In this document: positions 1 through 4,740 of the stretch, piece by piece
How the letters are laid out: each line of letters opens with the position of its first letter
Position numbering within the stretch: the first letter of the stretch is position 1
From: Rs1 sp036960485
Lineage (GTDB): Bacteria; Pseudomonadota; Gammaproteobacteria; Pseudomonadales; Balneatricaceae
Assembly (NCBI GenBank): GCA_036960485.1
Contig: JBALXS010000225.1
Coordinates: forward strand, 1-5,031
Direction of reading: 5' to 3'
Length of the DNA stretch: 5,031 bases
The notes under the pieces: model-generated
Seen by the model: the letters and a program-made list of their open reading frames with translations, nothing else
Database searches by the model: none
What the model was told of the DNA's origin: nothing
Program-made: the position numbers and the translations under genes

Positions 1-491
1 TTGAGTGGTGCAGAGTCTTCCGGCGGTGTAGAGAGTACAGCTGTAGCACATACTTCAGAATCGGCAACGATCTGAGCATCAGAAGAGCTAGTGCTGAGAA
101 ATAAATCTACAGAATATGCATTTAGGTAATCAACAACTGACTCACCACCAGTGAACATTGTACGGGAAATTGGTAAGCCATAAGCTCGTAAGCTATTAAG
201 AAGACGCATACCAGTTTCTGGGCTATTTCTTGACATAACCACCACTTCTACTAGCGGAGCACCATCTGAGCAGTGATCGTTAAGTGTCAGTAACGATTGA
301 ATCAATGGGTAGCCTGCTCCTGGCTCAAGCTTTTCATCTTCTCGTTCAAGCATTAATTTTCGATAATCCTTCATCGCAGAATTTTTATCTTTTTTAAACT
401 CACGGTGGAATATTAAATCTTCCTCCGTTAAGTCAAAAAGTGATGTTGAGGAAATCCCAACAACAAGAGTATCTTTTAAGTTATATGCCAT
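1..491 (-). CDS. Cytosolic 5'-nucleotidase, cN-I (NT5C1-like) family, N-terminal part only
   Basis: This frame is open from an ATG at 491 to the left window edge, giving 163 residues that start MAYNLKDTLVVGIS. The protein resembles the eukaryotic cytosolic 5'-nucleotidase I family and its bacterial relatives, which dephosphorylate nucleoside monophosphates such as AMP. Supporting signatures are LEPGAGYPLIQSLL (about residues 55-68), VVMSRNSPETGMRLLNSL (84-101) and MFTGGESVVDYLNAYSVDLF (112-131). The last matches the MTGG...YLKAY...LYLS stretch of human NT5C1A. Family members are about 300 residues long, so roughly half is present. The HAD-type catalytic aspartates are expected in the missing part and cannot be checked. 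No signal peptide is seen, in keeping with a cytosolic enzyme. The ribosome-binding site is weak (AAAGA upstream), and an ATG at 500 is out of frame and stops quickly. It points away from the tRNA and appears to be a separate transcription unit. Confidence 0.85.
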   Translation of the reverse strand, partial: MAYNLKDTLVVGISSTSLFDLTEEDLIFHREFKKDKNSAMKDYRKLMLEREDEKLEPGAGYPLIQSLLTLNDHCSDGAPLVEVVVMSRNSPETGMRLLNSLRAYGLPISRTMFTGGESVVDYLNAYSVDLFLSTSSSDAQIVADSEVCATAVLSTPPEDSAPL

Positions 492-521
492 ATATTCATC
501 TTTATTTAAAGCTAACAGTTT

Positions 522-527
522 ATTATA
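522..527 (-). promoter_or_regulatory. Candidate -10 box for the 5'-nucleotidase gene
   Basis: The minus strand reads TATAAT here, 30 bases before the nucleotidase ATG. No good -35 hexamer lies at 16-18 bases; the best match at that distance is poor. The box overlaps one copy of the recurring octamer TATACGGA (524-531). In such AT-rich DNA a TATAAT can occur by chance, so this is only a candidate. Confidence 0.3.
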
Positions 528-654
528 CGGAAAAATCATAATACATAACTATGCAGAATTAACTTATCATTTATAAGTCAGATAGTTATCTATAATATAT
601 TGGCTAAAAACATATACGGAAACGATGAGTATCTTACTATGTGGAATCCGTATA
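524..654. repeat. Octamer TATACGGA, two direct copies and one inverted copy
   Basis: TATACGGAAA occurs on the plus strand at 524-533 and again at 613-622. The reverse complement TCCGTATA occurs at 647-654. The 613-620 and 647-654 copies could pair as an 8-bp stem, but 647-654 is also part of the 630-662 hairpin, so the two structures exclude each other. The leftmost copy overlaps the candidate -10 box of the nucleotidase gene, so the octamer could be a protein-binding site. This is inference from recurrence alone. Confidence 0.4.
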
Positions 655-662
655 GTAAGATA
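630..662. repeat. Strong inverted repeat (15-bp stem, 3-nt loop)
   Basis: TATCTTACTAT at 630-640 is the exact reverse complement of ATAGTAAGATA at 652-662. The inside continues with two G-T wobbles and two G-C pairs, leaving an AAT loop at 645-647. Neither strand has a T-run straight after it, so it is not a classical intrinsic terminator. It may be an RNA structure or a DNA-binding dyad. Confidence 0.6.
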
Positions 663-680
663 ATGTGATCATCTGGTTTT

Positions 681-690
681 TGCGTACGCA
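681..690. repeat. Perfect 10-bp palindrome TGCGTACGCA
   Basis: The ten bases equal their own reverse complement and are GC-rich within AT-rich surroundings. This could be a dimeric regulator site, but no regulated start lies close by. The nucleotidase start is about 190 bases away. Confidence 0.4.
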
Positions 691-705
691 GTAACATAAC
701 AGTAC

Positions 706-732
706 ATTAAGAAGGGCGCCGTCCCTCTTAAT
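706..732. repeat. Inverted repeat with GC core (10-bp stem, one bulge)
   Basis: ATTAAGAAGGG at 706-716 pairs with CCCTCTTAAT at 723-732, with one bulged A and a CGCCGT loop (717-722). The stem has the GC-core, AT-flank shape of a bidirectional terminator, but neither side carries a proper T-run; the right flank reads AATATTAT. It could terminate weakly or be an RNA-stabilising hairpin. Confidence 0.45.
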
Positions 733-804
733 AATATTATAGGGAATCCTCATAGTTTTTACAGTATTTACAAAAAACATCTAAGTACCTATAAAACAAT
801 GATA

Positions 805-848
805 TTTCTTATGCCTGTTGAAATAGTCATTTTAACAGGCATAAGAAA
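805..848. repeat. Very long perfect hairpin (20-bp stem, 4-nt loop) downstream of the tRNA
   Basis: TTTCTTATGCCTGTT at 805-819 is the exact reverse complement of AACAGGCATAAGAAA at 834-848. Pairing continues inward through one G-T wobble (820/833) and four A-T pairs, leaving only AGTC (825-828) unpaired. On the minus strand it follows immediately after the terminator-like hairpin at 847-867 and shares its last two bases, so both cannot form fully at once. It has no T-run on the minus strand. Candidate roles are a second 3' barrier behind the tRNA gene, an RNA-stabilising element, or a copy of a dispersed repeat family. Confidence 0.7.
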
Positions 849-867
849 GCCCACGTATAGCGGGCTT
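844..867 (-). terminator. Candidate intrinsic terminator of the tRNA-Leu gene
   Basis: On the minus strand AAGCCCGC and GTGGGCTT form an 8-bp stem, including one G-T wobble, around the loop TATAC (847-867). It is followed by a short T-rich stretch, TTTCTT, that begins within the stem's foot. It starts 36 bases after the tRNA 3' end, a sensible place for the end of a single-gene tRNA transcript. The T-tract is short and interrupted, so the strength is uncertain. Confidence 0.55.
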
Positions 868-902
868 AATGAGGTATTTTGATACTTGGTGATACATTGT
901 TT

Positions 903-987
903 TGGTGCCGATGGGCGGAGTCGAACCGCCACTGCTTGCGCAACACGCCCCTCAAGCGTGCGTGTCTACCAATTTCACCACATCGGC
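903..987 (-). tRNA. tRNA-Leu (anticodon GAG)
   Basis: The minus strand folds into a full class II tRNA of 85 bases. The acceptor stem GCCGATG pairs with CATCGGC, and discriminator A plus an encoded CCA end at 903. The D-arm region contains AAATTGGTAGAC. The anticodon stem CACGC/GCGTG holds loop TTGAGGG, with anticodon GAG at 951-953. A variable arm follows, then a T arm GGCGG/CCGCC around TTCGACT. GAG reads CUC and CUU leucine codons, and the overall form resembles Escherichia coli leuU. The gene stands alone with its own promoter and a probable terminator. Confidence 0.97.
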
Positions 988-994
988 ATGAAAT

Positions 995-1031
995 CGTCGC
1001 GAATTATATATGCTTTTTATAAAAAATCACA
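995..1031 (-). promoter_or_regulatory. Probable tRNA-Leu promoter with GC-rich discriminator
   Basis: The minus strand has a TATAAT -10 box at 1003-1008, sixteen bases before the tRNA 5' end. This places the start of transcription near 996 and leaves a leader of about nine bases. Between the box and the start is TCGCGACG, a GC-rich discriminator of the kind found in stable-RNA promoters under stringent control. Upstream is an AT-rich stretch including the 12-bp palindrome TTTTTATAAAAA (1014-1025). The -35 is weak: TGTGAT at 1026-1031 with a 17-base spacer. Confidence 0.6.
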
Positions 1032-1099
1032 GGATATTGGGAGATGAATAACAGTCTCATCTTTTGATAAGCAATTAATGGCTTAAGAAGAATAAAAAC

Positions 1100-2029
1100 T
1101 TATAAGATACTTTGTCCTAAAGCACTTTGGATCAGTAATACGGTTCGTTCGGCTGATACGTTTTTATGGTCTAAAAATGGATTAAGTTCTACCACATCCA
1201 TCGCCAGCATCTTTTCAGTCTCGGCGCATAACTCCAGTAATAAATGCGCCTCACGATAATTAACACCCCCTTGAACTGCAGTACCTGTGCCTGGAATTAC
1301 CGAGGGATCACAACCATCCAGATCAAAACTTAAATGAAACCCCGCAGTATTATCAGTTACTAATCTTAAAGCCTCTCTACTTACATCAGCCATACCACGT
1401 TCATCAATATCACGCATGGTAAATACATGAATGCCCGCGTCATGGATGATTTTCTGCTCATTGGCATCAATGTCACGAATACCTAAAAGTACTACATTGT
1501 TTGGCTTCACTTTTGAGCCTGGAGCCAGAATATCAATTAAATCTTGATCTCCCTTACCGAGTAAATGTGCCAAAGGCATACCATGAACATTTCCTGAAGG
1601 TGAAGATTCAGGCGTGTTCATATCGCCATGCGCATCAAACCACAACAAGCCGATCTCTTGGTTACGCTGTTGATAAAAATGAGAGCTTGCAGATACCGAG
1701 CCCATTGCCACTGAATGGTCGCCGCCGATAATCAAGGGGAAATGCCCTTTCTCTAATGCTGCATAAGTAGCATCAGCGAGATTTCTACAAACATCTAGAA
1801 TTTCTTGCTTATAGCGTGCCGAATTCTGCCCTTCAGCGTTGTATTCTTGTGTTTCCATTTGCGGTACTGATATATCAAAATCTAACGCCAGCTCATGACT
1901 CTGCTTTAGTAAAGCTGCGCGTAAACCCGCAACTCTCAAGGCGGATGGCCCTGCATCTGTACCACGACGTGATGCACCCAGATCTAACGGTACTCCAATA
2001 ATTTGTACTTTGTTTTTATGCTGTGACAC
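1100..2029 (-). CDS. rocF: Arginase
   Basis: Arginase hydrolyses L-arginine to L-ornithine and urea in the cytoplasm, using a two-manganese centre. Read from the GTG at 2029 the protein has 309 residues, normal for bacterial arginases, and starts (M)SQHKNKVQIIGVPLDLGA. The ureohydrolase motifs are all present: GGDHS with His105, DAHGD (Asp132, His134, Asp136), the arginase-specific NTPESSPSGNVHGMP with the catalytic His149, SFDLDGCDP (Asp236, Asp238), and VVELNP with Glu281. The NTPE...SGNVHG stretch favours arginase over agmatinase. An upstream in-frame ATG at 2098 would add 23 residues and overlap ctlX by 37 bases. I prefer the GTG because GGAG lies six bases before it and it matches the usual family N-terminus; an AGGTGG about nine bases before the ATG keeps that option open. 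It is the last gene of the operon, 32 bases after ctlX, and its ornithine is the substrate of Ocd. Confidence 0.93.
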   Translation of the reverse strand: MSQHKNKVQIIGVPLDLGASRRGTDAGPSALRVAGLRAALLKQSHELALDFDISVPQMETQEYNAEGQNSARYKQEILDVCRNLADATYAALEKGHFPLIIGGDHSVAMGSVSASSHFYQQRNQEIGLLWFDAHGDMNTPESSPSGNVHGMPLAHLLGKGDQDLIDILAPGSKVKPNNVVLLGIRDIDANEQKIIHDAGIHVFTMRDIDERGMADVSREALRLVTDNTAGFHLSFDLDGCDPSVIPGTGTAVQGGVNYREAHLLLELCAETEKMLAMDVVELNPFLDHKNVSAERTVLLIQSALGQSIL

Positions 2030-2061
2030 TGATTGCTCCAAGAGTTTCTTGTATAAGTTAG

Positions 2062-2988
2062 TTAACGCGGTAAAAGGTGTATTCCTGCGAGGGTACATCT
2101 GACAGATCCACCTGCTAATTCGATGGTAGGAATATGCAAATCAAGAATCTCTGCTGATTTTTCAATTGCGCTGACTTGTTCACTATTTAATGCACTTAAT
2201 GCTCGAGAAGACAAAGCTAAGATATGCGTGTTACCACTACGTAATTCAATTGCATTACCGGCAAAGTTACCGATTTGTGCATGTGTGAGGTTAATGACTT
2301 TTCGTCCTGAATATTCAAAGCGTTGTACTATTTCATCGCGGCGTTGTGGGTCTTTAATCATGTCCAAACAAATCAGCACAAACCCAGTGGCGATACACAT
2401 CAACACATTGGTGTGATAGATAGATACGCCATTTTTATCTTCAGCTTCAAATACCATTGGTTCATAATTAAAGTGAGTACAAAAACGTTCCAGCGCAATA
2501 GGTTCGGTGCGTTTTGACTTAACCGCATAAGCGACTCGATCGATATGGTCTAGTACCATCGCTCCAGTGCCTTCCAAAAATAAGCCATCGGCTTCCAATC
2601 CCGAGTAATCGATTACATCTTGAACTCGATATTGGCTTTTCAGCATTTCTATAACATCCGTGCGGCGTTCCTTACGGCGAGCTTTCGAAAACATCGGATA
2701 GACCGCCACATGCCCGCCAGAATGCGTTGAAAACCAGTTGTTAGGAAATACCGAATCGGGCGTCTCGATGCCTTCATCTTCAAAGATATGTACATTGATA
2801 CCGGACTTTTCTAAACGTTCAGCGGCAATGGTCATTTCTTCAAATGCTGATCGAGATAGTTCGTCCTGATCCATGTTACTGCTATCAATCTGAAAAGTAT
2901 TATCCGCAGCTGTTTCAGGATTCACCCGAAAATGACGCGGGCGAATCATTACTACAGCAGCAGGTGCTTGGGCACTTGAGGTGGTCAT
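2062..2988 (-). CDS. ctlX: CtlX-like guanidino-group-modifying hydrolase (citrulline utilisation hydrolase / arginine deiminase-related)
   Basis: This 308-residue protein belongs to the amidinotransferase/dimethylargininase/arginine deiminase superfamily, in the group annotated as citrulline utilisation hydrolase CtlX. Visible signatures are VVMIRPRHFRVNPETAADN near the N-terminus, DSVFPNNWFSTH (about 78-89, substrate-site Asp and Asn residues), GLFLEGTGAMVLD with acidic Glu139, IYHTNVLMCIAT with the expected catalytic His192, and GGSVRCTLAGIHL with the nucleophile Cys298. The Cys-His-Glu set needed for catalysis is therefore intact. The exact substrate cannot be read from sequence; citrulline, arginine or a methylated arginine are all possible for the superfamily. 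Its place between ocd and rocF points to a compound that ends as ornithine. The ATG at 2988 is directly preceded by an in-frame GTG at 2991. With no clear Shine-Dalgarno and only 6-9 bases after the ocd stop, translation is probably coupled to ocd. Confidence 0.88.
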   Translation of the reverse strand: MTTSSAQAPAAVVMIRPRHFRVNPETAADNTFQIDSSNMDQDELSRSAFEEMTIAAERLEKSGINVHIFEDEGIETPDSVFPNNWFSTHSGGHVAVYPMFSKARRKERRTDVIEMLKSQYRVQDVIDYSGLEADGLFLEGTGAMVLDHIDRVAYAVKSKRTEPIALERFCTHFNYEPMVFEAEDKNGVSIYHTNVLMCIATGFVLICLDMIKDPQRRDEIVQRFEYSGRKVINLTHAQIGNFAGNAIELRSGNTHILALSSRALSALNSEQVSAIEKSAEILDLHIPTIELAGGSVRCTLAGIHLLPR

Positions 2989-2997
2989 CACGATGGT

Positions 2998-4083
2998 CTA
3001 AGCCACTTGAGACATAGCACCTGAACGACGCACCATGCCGTATAGGTCACGCGGGTCATCAGGGTCTGCGATCATGTCGAGGTTTTCATACATGCCTGTC
3101 ATACCTGGACCATCTAGTTGATCACGGATATAACGCAATGCTGAAAAGTCTTCAGTAGCGAAACCTACACTATCAAACAGAGTGACTTCATCATTAGTTC
3201 TACGGCCTGCAAGTTCACCACGAATGACTTGCCATAATTCATTTACTGGATAATCTTCATCCAATTGCTGTAATTCACCTTCGATACGAGTTTGCGGCGG
3301 ATATTCAACAAATATGCTAGAGCGTAATACTAATTCTTTTTCTAACTCAGTTTTACCCGGACAATCGCCGCCGACAGCATTAATATGAACACCTGCTTCA
3401 ACCATGTCATCTGTTAGGATTGTGGCATTTAATTTATCGGCAGTGACGGTGGTGATAATGTCTGCACCTTGGGCCGCTTCTTTTGCAGACCCACAAATAA
3501 CGATTTCAAAACCATGACCTTGCAAATTCGCTCTGCATTTCTCTGTTGCCGCTGGGTCAATATCGTACAACCTCAACTTATCGATTCCTAAGATGGTTTT
3601 AAAGCCTAGTGCTTGAAATTCAGATTGAGCGCCATTTCCAATTAGGGCCATACAACGAGAGTTTTTGCGGGCAAGATATTTTGCTGCGACAGCTGAAGTG
3701 GCTGCAGTGCGTAGGGCTGTGAGAATTGTCATCTCAGAAAATAGAATAGGGTAGCCTGTATAAACTTTTGATAAAACGCCAAAAGCAGTTACCGTTTGTA
3801 GGCCTTCCTTCATATTTTTTGGGTGACCATTCACATACTTAAAACCGTAATGTTCGCCATCGCTGGTTGGCATTAACTCAATTACGCCTTCATCTGAATG
3901 AGCTGCTACTCGAGGGGTTTTATCAAATAACTCCCAACGTTTGAAATCTTCTTCGACATAGCTGGCAATGCCTTCTAACATATTTTCCATACCAATTTTT
4001 CCCACGATTTTCATCATGTGATCAACACTTACGAAGGGGACTATATTTAGGTCTTTGTTTATTTGTATGCTGCTATCTATCAT
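2998..4083 (-). CDS. ocd: Ornithine cyclodeaminase
   Basis: Ornithine cyclodeaminase converts L-ornithine directly to L-proline and ammonia with bound NAD+, in the cytoplasm. The 361-residue protein (family about 350) has the mu-crystallin/OCD layout. An N-terminal substrate part carries GFKYVNGHPKN with Lys82 and LRTAATSAVAAKYLA with Arg125. A Rossmann fold has LIGNGAQSEFQALGF (about 147-161) and the acidic strand end LYDIDP. The late motif NAVGGDCPGKTEL holds Asp240. These match the substrate-binding Lys, Arg and catalytic Asp of Pseudomonas putida OCD (K69, R112, D228) with a near-constant offset, which argues for a true OCD over alanine dehydrogenase or other relatives. I chose the ATG at 4083 because GAGAG sits a few bases upstream; an in-frame TTG at 4104 would add seven residues without a good ribosome site. 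It is the first gene of the operon, with ctlX following after 6-9 bases. Confidence 0.94.
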   Translation of the reverse strand: MIDSSIQINKDLNIVPFVSVDHMMKIVGKIGMENMLEGIASYVEEDFKRWELFDKTPRVAAHSDEGVIELMPTSDGEHYGFKYVNGHPKNMKEGLQTVTAFGVLSKVYTGYPILFSEMTILTALRTAATSAVAAKYLARKNSRCMALIGNGAQSEFQALGFKTILGIDKLRLYDIDPAATEKCRANLQGHGFEIVICGSAKEAAQGADIITTVTADKLNATILTDDMVEAGVHINAVGGDCPGKTELEKELVLRSSIFVEYPPQTRIEGELQQLDEDYPVNELWQVIRGELAGRRTNDEVTLFDSVGFATEDFSALRYIRDQLDGPGMTGMYENLDMIADPDDPRDLYGMVRRSGAMSQVA

Positions 4084-4119
4084 CTTAATTCTCTCTAGAT
4101 TCAATTTTTCAGGTATGAG

Positions 4120-4138
4120 TTATTTCTGTTTGAAATAA
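4120..4138. promoter_or_regulatory. Perfect dyad TTATTTC-N5-GAAATAA, candidate operator at the ocd start
   Basis: Seven-base arms at 4120-4126 and 4132-4138 are exact reverse complements around TGTTT. The dyad begins at the edge of the candidate ocd -10 box and covers the predicted transcription start, a position typical of repression. Assigning it to the neighbouring Lrp/AsnC regulator is inference from the divergent layout. Confidence 0.45.
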
Positions 4139-4149
4139 TTCTAACGTAA

Positions 4150-4160
4150 TTGAATTTCAA
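4150..4160. promoter_or_regulatory. Short dyad TTGAATTTCAA, candidate operator
   Basis: Arms TTGAA and TTCAA surround a single central T. Its centre is 26 bases from the centre of the 4120-4138 dyad. It lies in the spacer and -35 area of the candidate ocd promoter. AT-rich DNA makes short dyads common, so support is moderate at best. Confidence 0.35.
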
Positions 4161-4166
4161 TCAAAA

Positions 4167-4181
4167 TAGCAATTTTATACA
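4167..4181 (+). promoter_or_regulatory. Lrp-like site TAGCAATTTTATACA
   Basis: Compared by eye with the Escherichia coli Lrp consensus YAGHAWATTWTDCTR, 11 of 15 positions agree. It lies just upstream of the candidate TATAAT of the regulator gene, where it would suit autoregulation. The Lrp consensus is loose and AT-rich, so chance similarity is possible. Confidence 0.35.
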
Positions 4182-4193
4182 AATAATGTACTA

Positions 4194-4199
4194 TATAAT
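4194..4199 (+). promoter_or_regulatory. Candidate -10 box of the Lrp/AsnC regulator gene
   Basis: An exact TATAAT lies 39 bases before the ATG at 4239. Transcription from it would start around 4206, which makes the in-frame TTG at 4206 an unlikely start codon and supports the ATG. The -35 region is poor. Confidence 0.5.
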
Positions 4200-4238
4200 G
4201 ACACTTTGCATAGTCAGTCTATACGAAATAACATTATC

Positions 4239-4670
4239 ATGAATAATCACTCTTACGATAACCTTGATCGGCAACTTATAGCCTTACTTAGGAATGATGG
4301 TCGTGCTTCCTTATCTATGCTTGCAGATAAATTGAAAGTATCTCGTGGTACGGTTCAAAATCGATTGGATAGATTACGAGCTTCTGGAATTTTGCTAGGT
4401 TTCACTGTCCGAGTTAGAGAGGAGTCTGGTTTAGATAGTATTAGGGCGATCATGATGGTTGAAGTGGTCGGAAAATCTACCACGCAAGTGATTCGTGCAT
4501 TGGGAGGATTCCCTGAACTTATTGCTATACATACAACCAACGGCTCATGGGATTTAGTCGCGGAAGTTCAAGCATCAAGCCTTGCTGATTTTGACCGGGT
4601 GTTACGAGAAGTAAGAGTGATTGATGGAGTGCTAAATAGTGAAACGAGTATTCTTTTAAGCTCTGTATGA
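4239..4670 (+). CDS. Lrp/AsnC family transcriptional regulator
   Basis: The 143-residue protein has the standard Lrp/AsnC length and two-part layout. An N-terminal helix-turn-helix (DNLDRQLIALLRNDGRASLS, then LADKLKVSRGTVQNRLDRL, about residues 7-46) binds DNA. A C-terminal RAM domain (about 68-140) contains the TTNGSWDLVAEV segment typical of the amino-acid-sensing, oligomerising half. Family members form dimers to hexadecamers and respond to amino acids. Standing back to back with ocd-ctlX-rocF, it is the likely regulator of arginine, citrulline or ornithine catabolism and probably of itself. The effector is not readable from sequence, so I give no gene symbol. The ATG at 4239 lacks a strong Shine-Dalgarno. 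An in-frame TTG at 4206 falls on the predicted transcription start and is less likely. Confidence 0.92.
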   Translation: MNNHSYDNLDRQLIALLRNDGRASLSMLADKLKVSRGTVQNRLDRLRASGILLGFTVRVREESGLDSIRAIMMVEVVGKSTTQVIRALGGFPELIAIHTTNGSWDLVAEVQASSLADFDRVLREVRVIDGVLNSETSILLSSV

Positions 4671-4708
4671 AGTGGTTTACTAGGCAAACAGTTTAATCAA
4701 AACTAAGT

Positions 4709-4740
4709 AAAAGACACCCCCCCACTTTTATGGGTTTTCT
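4709..4740. terminator. Weak candidate terminator between the convergent regulator and YigZ genes
   Basis: The gap between the two stop codons is only 68 bases. It holds ACCC (4716-4719) that can pair with GGGT (4732-4735), flanked by AAAA on the left and TTTT on the right, as expected of a bidirectional terminator. The stem is short, interrupted and has a long loop containing much of a C7 run (4717-4723). The right arm lies against the YigZ stop codon. Efficiency is doubtful. Confidence 0.3.

Larger units (their letters stand above)
492..902. other. 411-base intergenic region dense in inverted repeats, no gene seen
   Basis: No supported coding sequence lies between the nucleotidase start and the tRNA 3' end. 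The stretch is AT-rich and contains at least four stem-forming inverted repeats and a perfect 10-bp palindrome, listed separately. Both neighbours are transcribed leftward, so it serves as the 3' region of the tRNA gene and the promoter region of the nucleotidase gene. A 12-codon plus-strand frame at 625-663 lies inside one of the hairpins and has no downstream plus-strand gene to serve. A structured small RNA is possible, but I recognise no known family. Confidence 0.6.
4084..4238. promoter_or_regulatory. Divergent promoter region between ocd and the Lrp/AsnC regulator
   Basis: This 155-base AT-rich region must carry the promoters of both the leftward operon and the rightward regulator. For the regulator, TATAAT lies at 4194-4199, giving a start near 4206 and a leader of about 33 bases. 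For ocd, the minus strand has TAGAAT at 4138-4143, with a possible TTGATT -35 (4159-4164) at a short 15-base spacing. No -35 is convincing on either side, which fits promoters helped or blocked by a regulator. Several dyads lie between and over these boxes. Confidence 0.6.

Noticed and set aside
625..663. Plus-strand 12-codon frame preceded by a GGA, resembling a leader peptide
   Set aside because: There is no plus-strand gene downstream for it to control, and the frame coincides with an inverted repeat that explains the sequence better.
524..756. CRISPR array or MITE explanation for the repeats at 524-756
   Set aside because: The repeats are short and not regularly iterated as in a CRISPR array, and I found no terminal inverted repeats with flanking target duplications.
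903..987. tRNA-Leu as an integration site of a genomic island
   Set aside because: No integrase gene and no duplicated tRNA 3' end are seen in the flanking sequence within the window.
1042..1062. Hairpin AGATGA/TCATCT as operon terminator
   Set aside because: On the minus strand the stem is only 6 bp, with a 9-base loop, and is followed by CCCAATATCC rather than a T-run. The T-run is on the plus strand, where there is no gene to terminate.
1501..2001. Plus-strand open frames at 1501-1731 and 1816-2001
   Set aside because: They lie opposite the well-supported arginase gene and show no recognisable protein features.
1100..2029. Agmatinase or formimidoylglutamase instead of arginase
   Set aside because: The NTPESSPSGNVHGMP segment is the arginase form of the substrate loop, and ornithine-using ocd is in the same operon.
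2123..2517. Plus-strand open frames at 2123-2416 and 2323-2517
   Set aside because: They are antisense to ctlX, overlap one another, and look like shadows of its codon pattern.
4355..4540. Minus-strand 61-codon frame
   Set aside because: It is antisense to the Lrp/AsnC regulator, whose domain signatures are clear, and has no family features.
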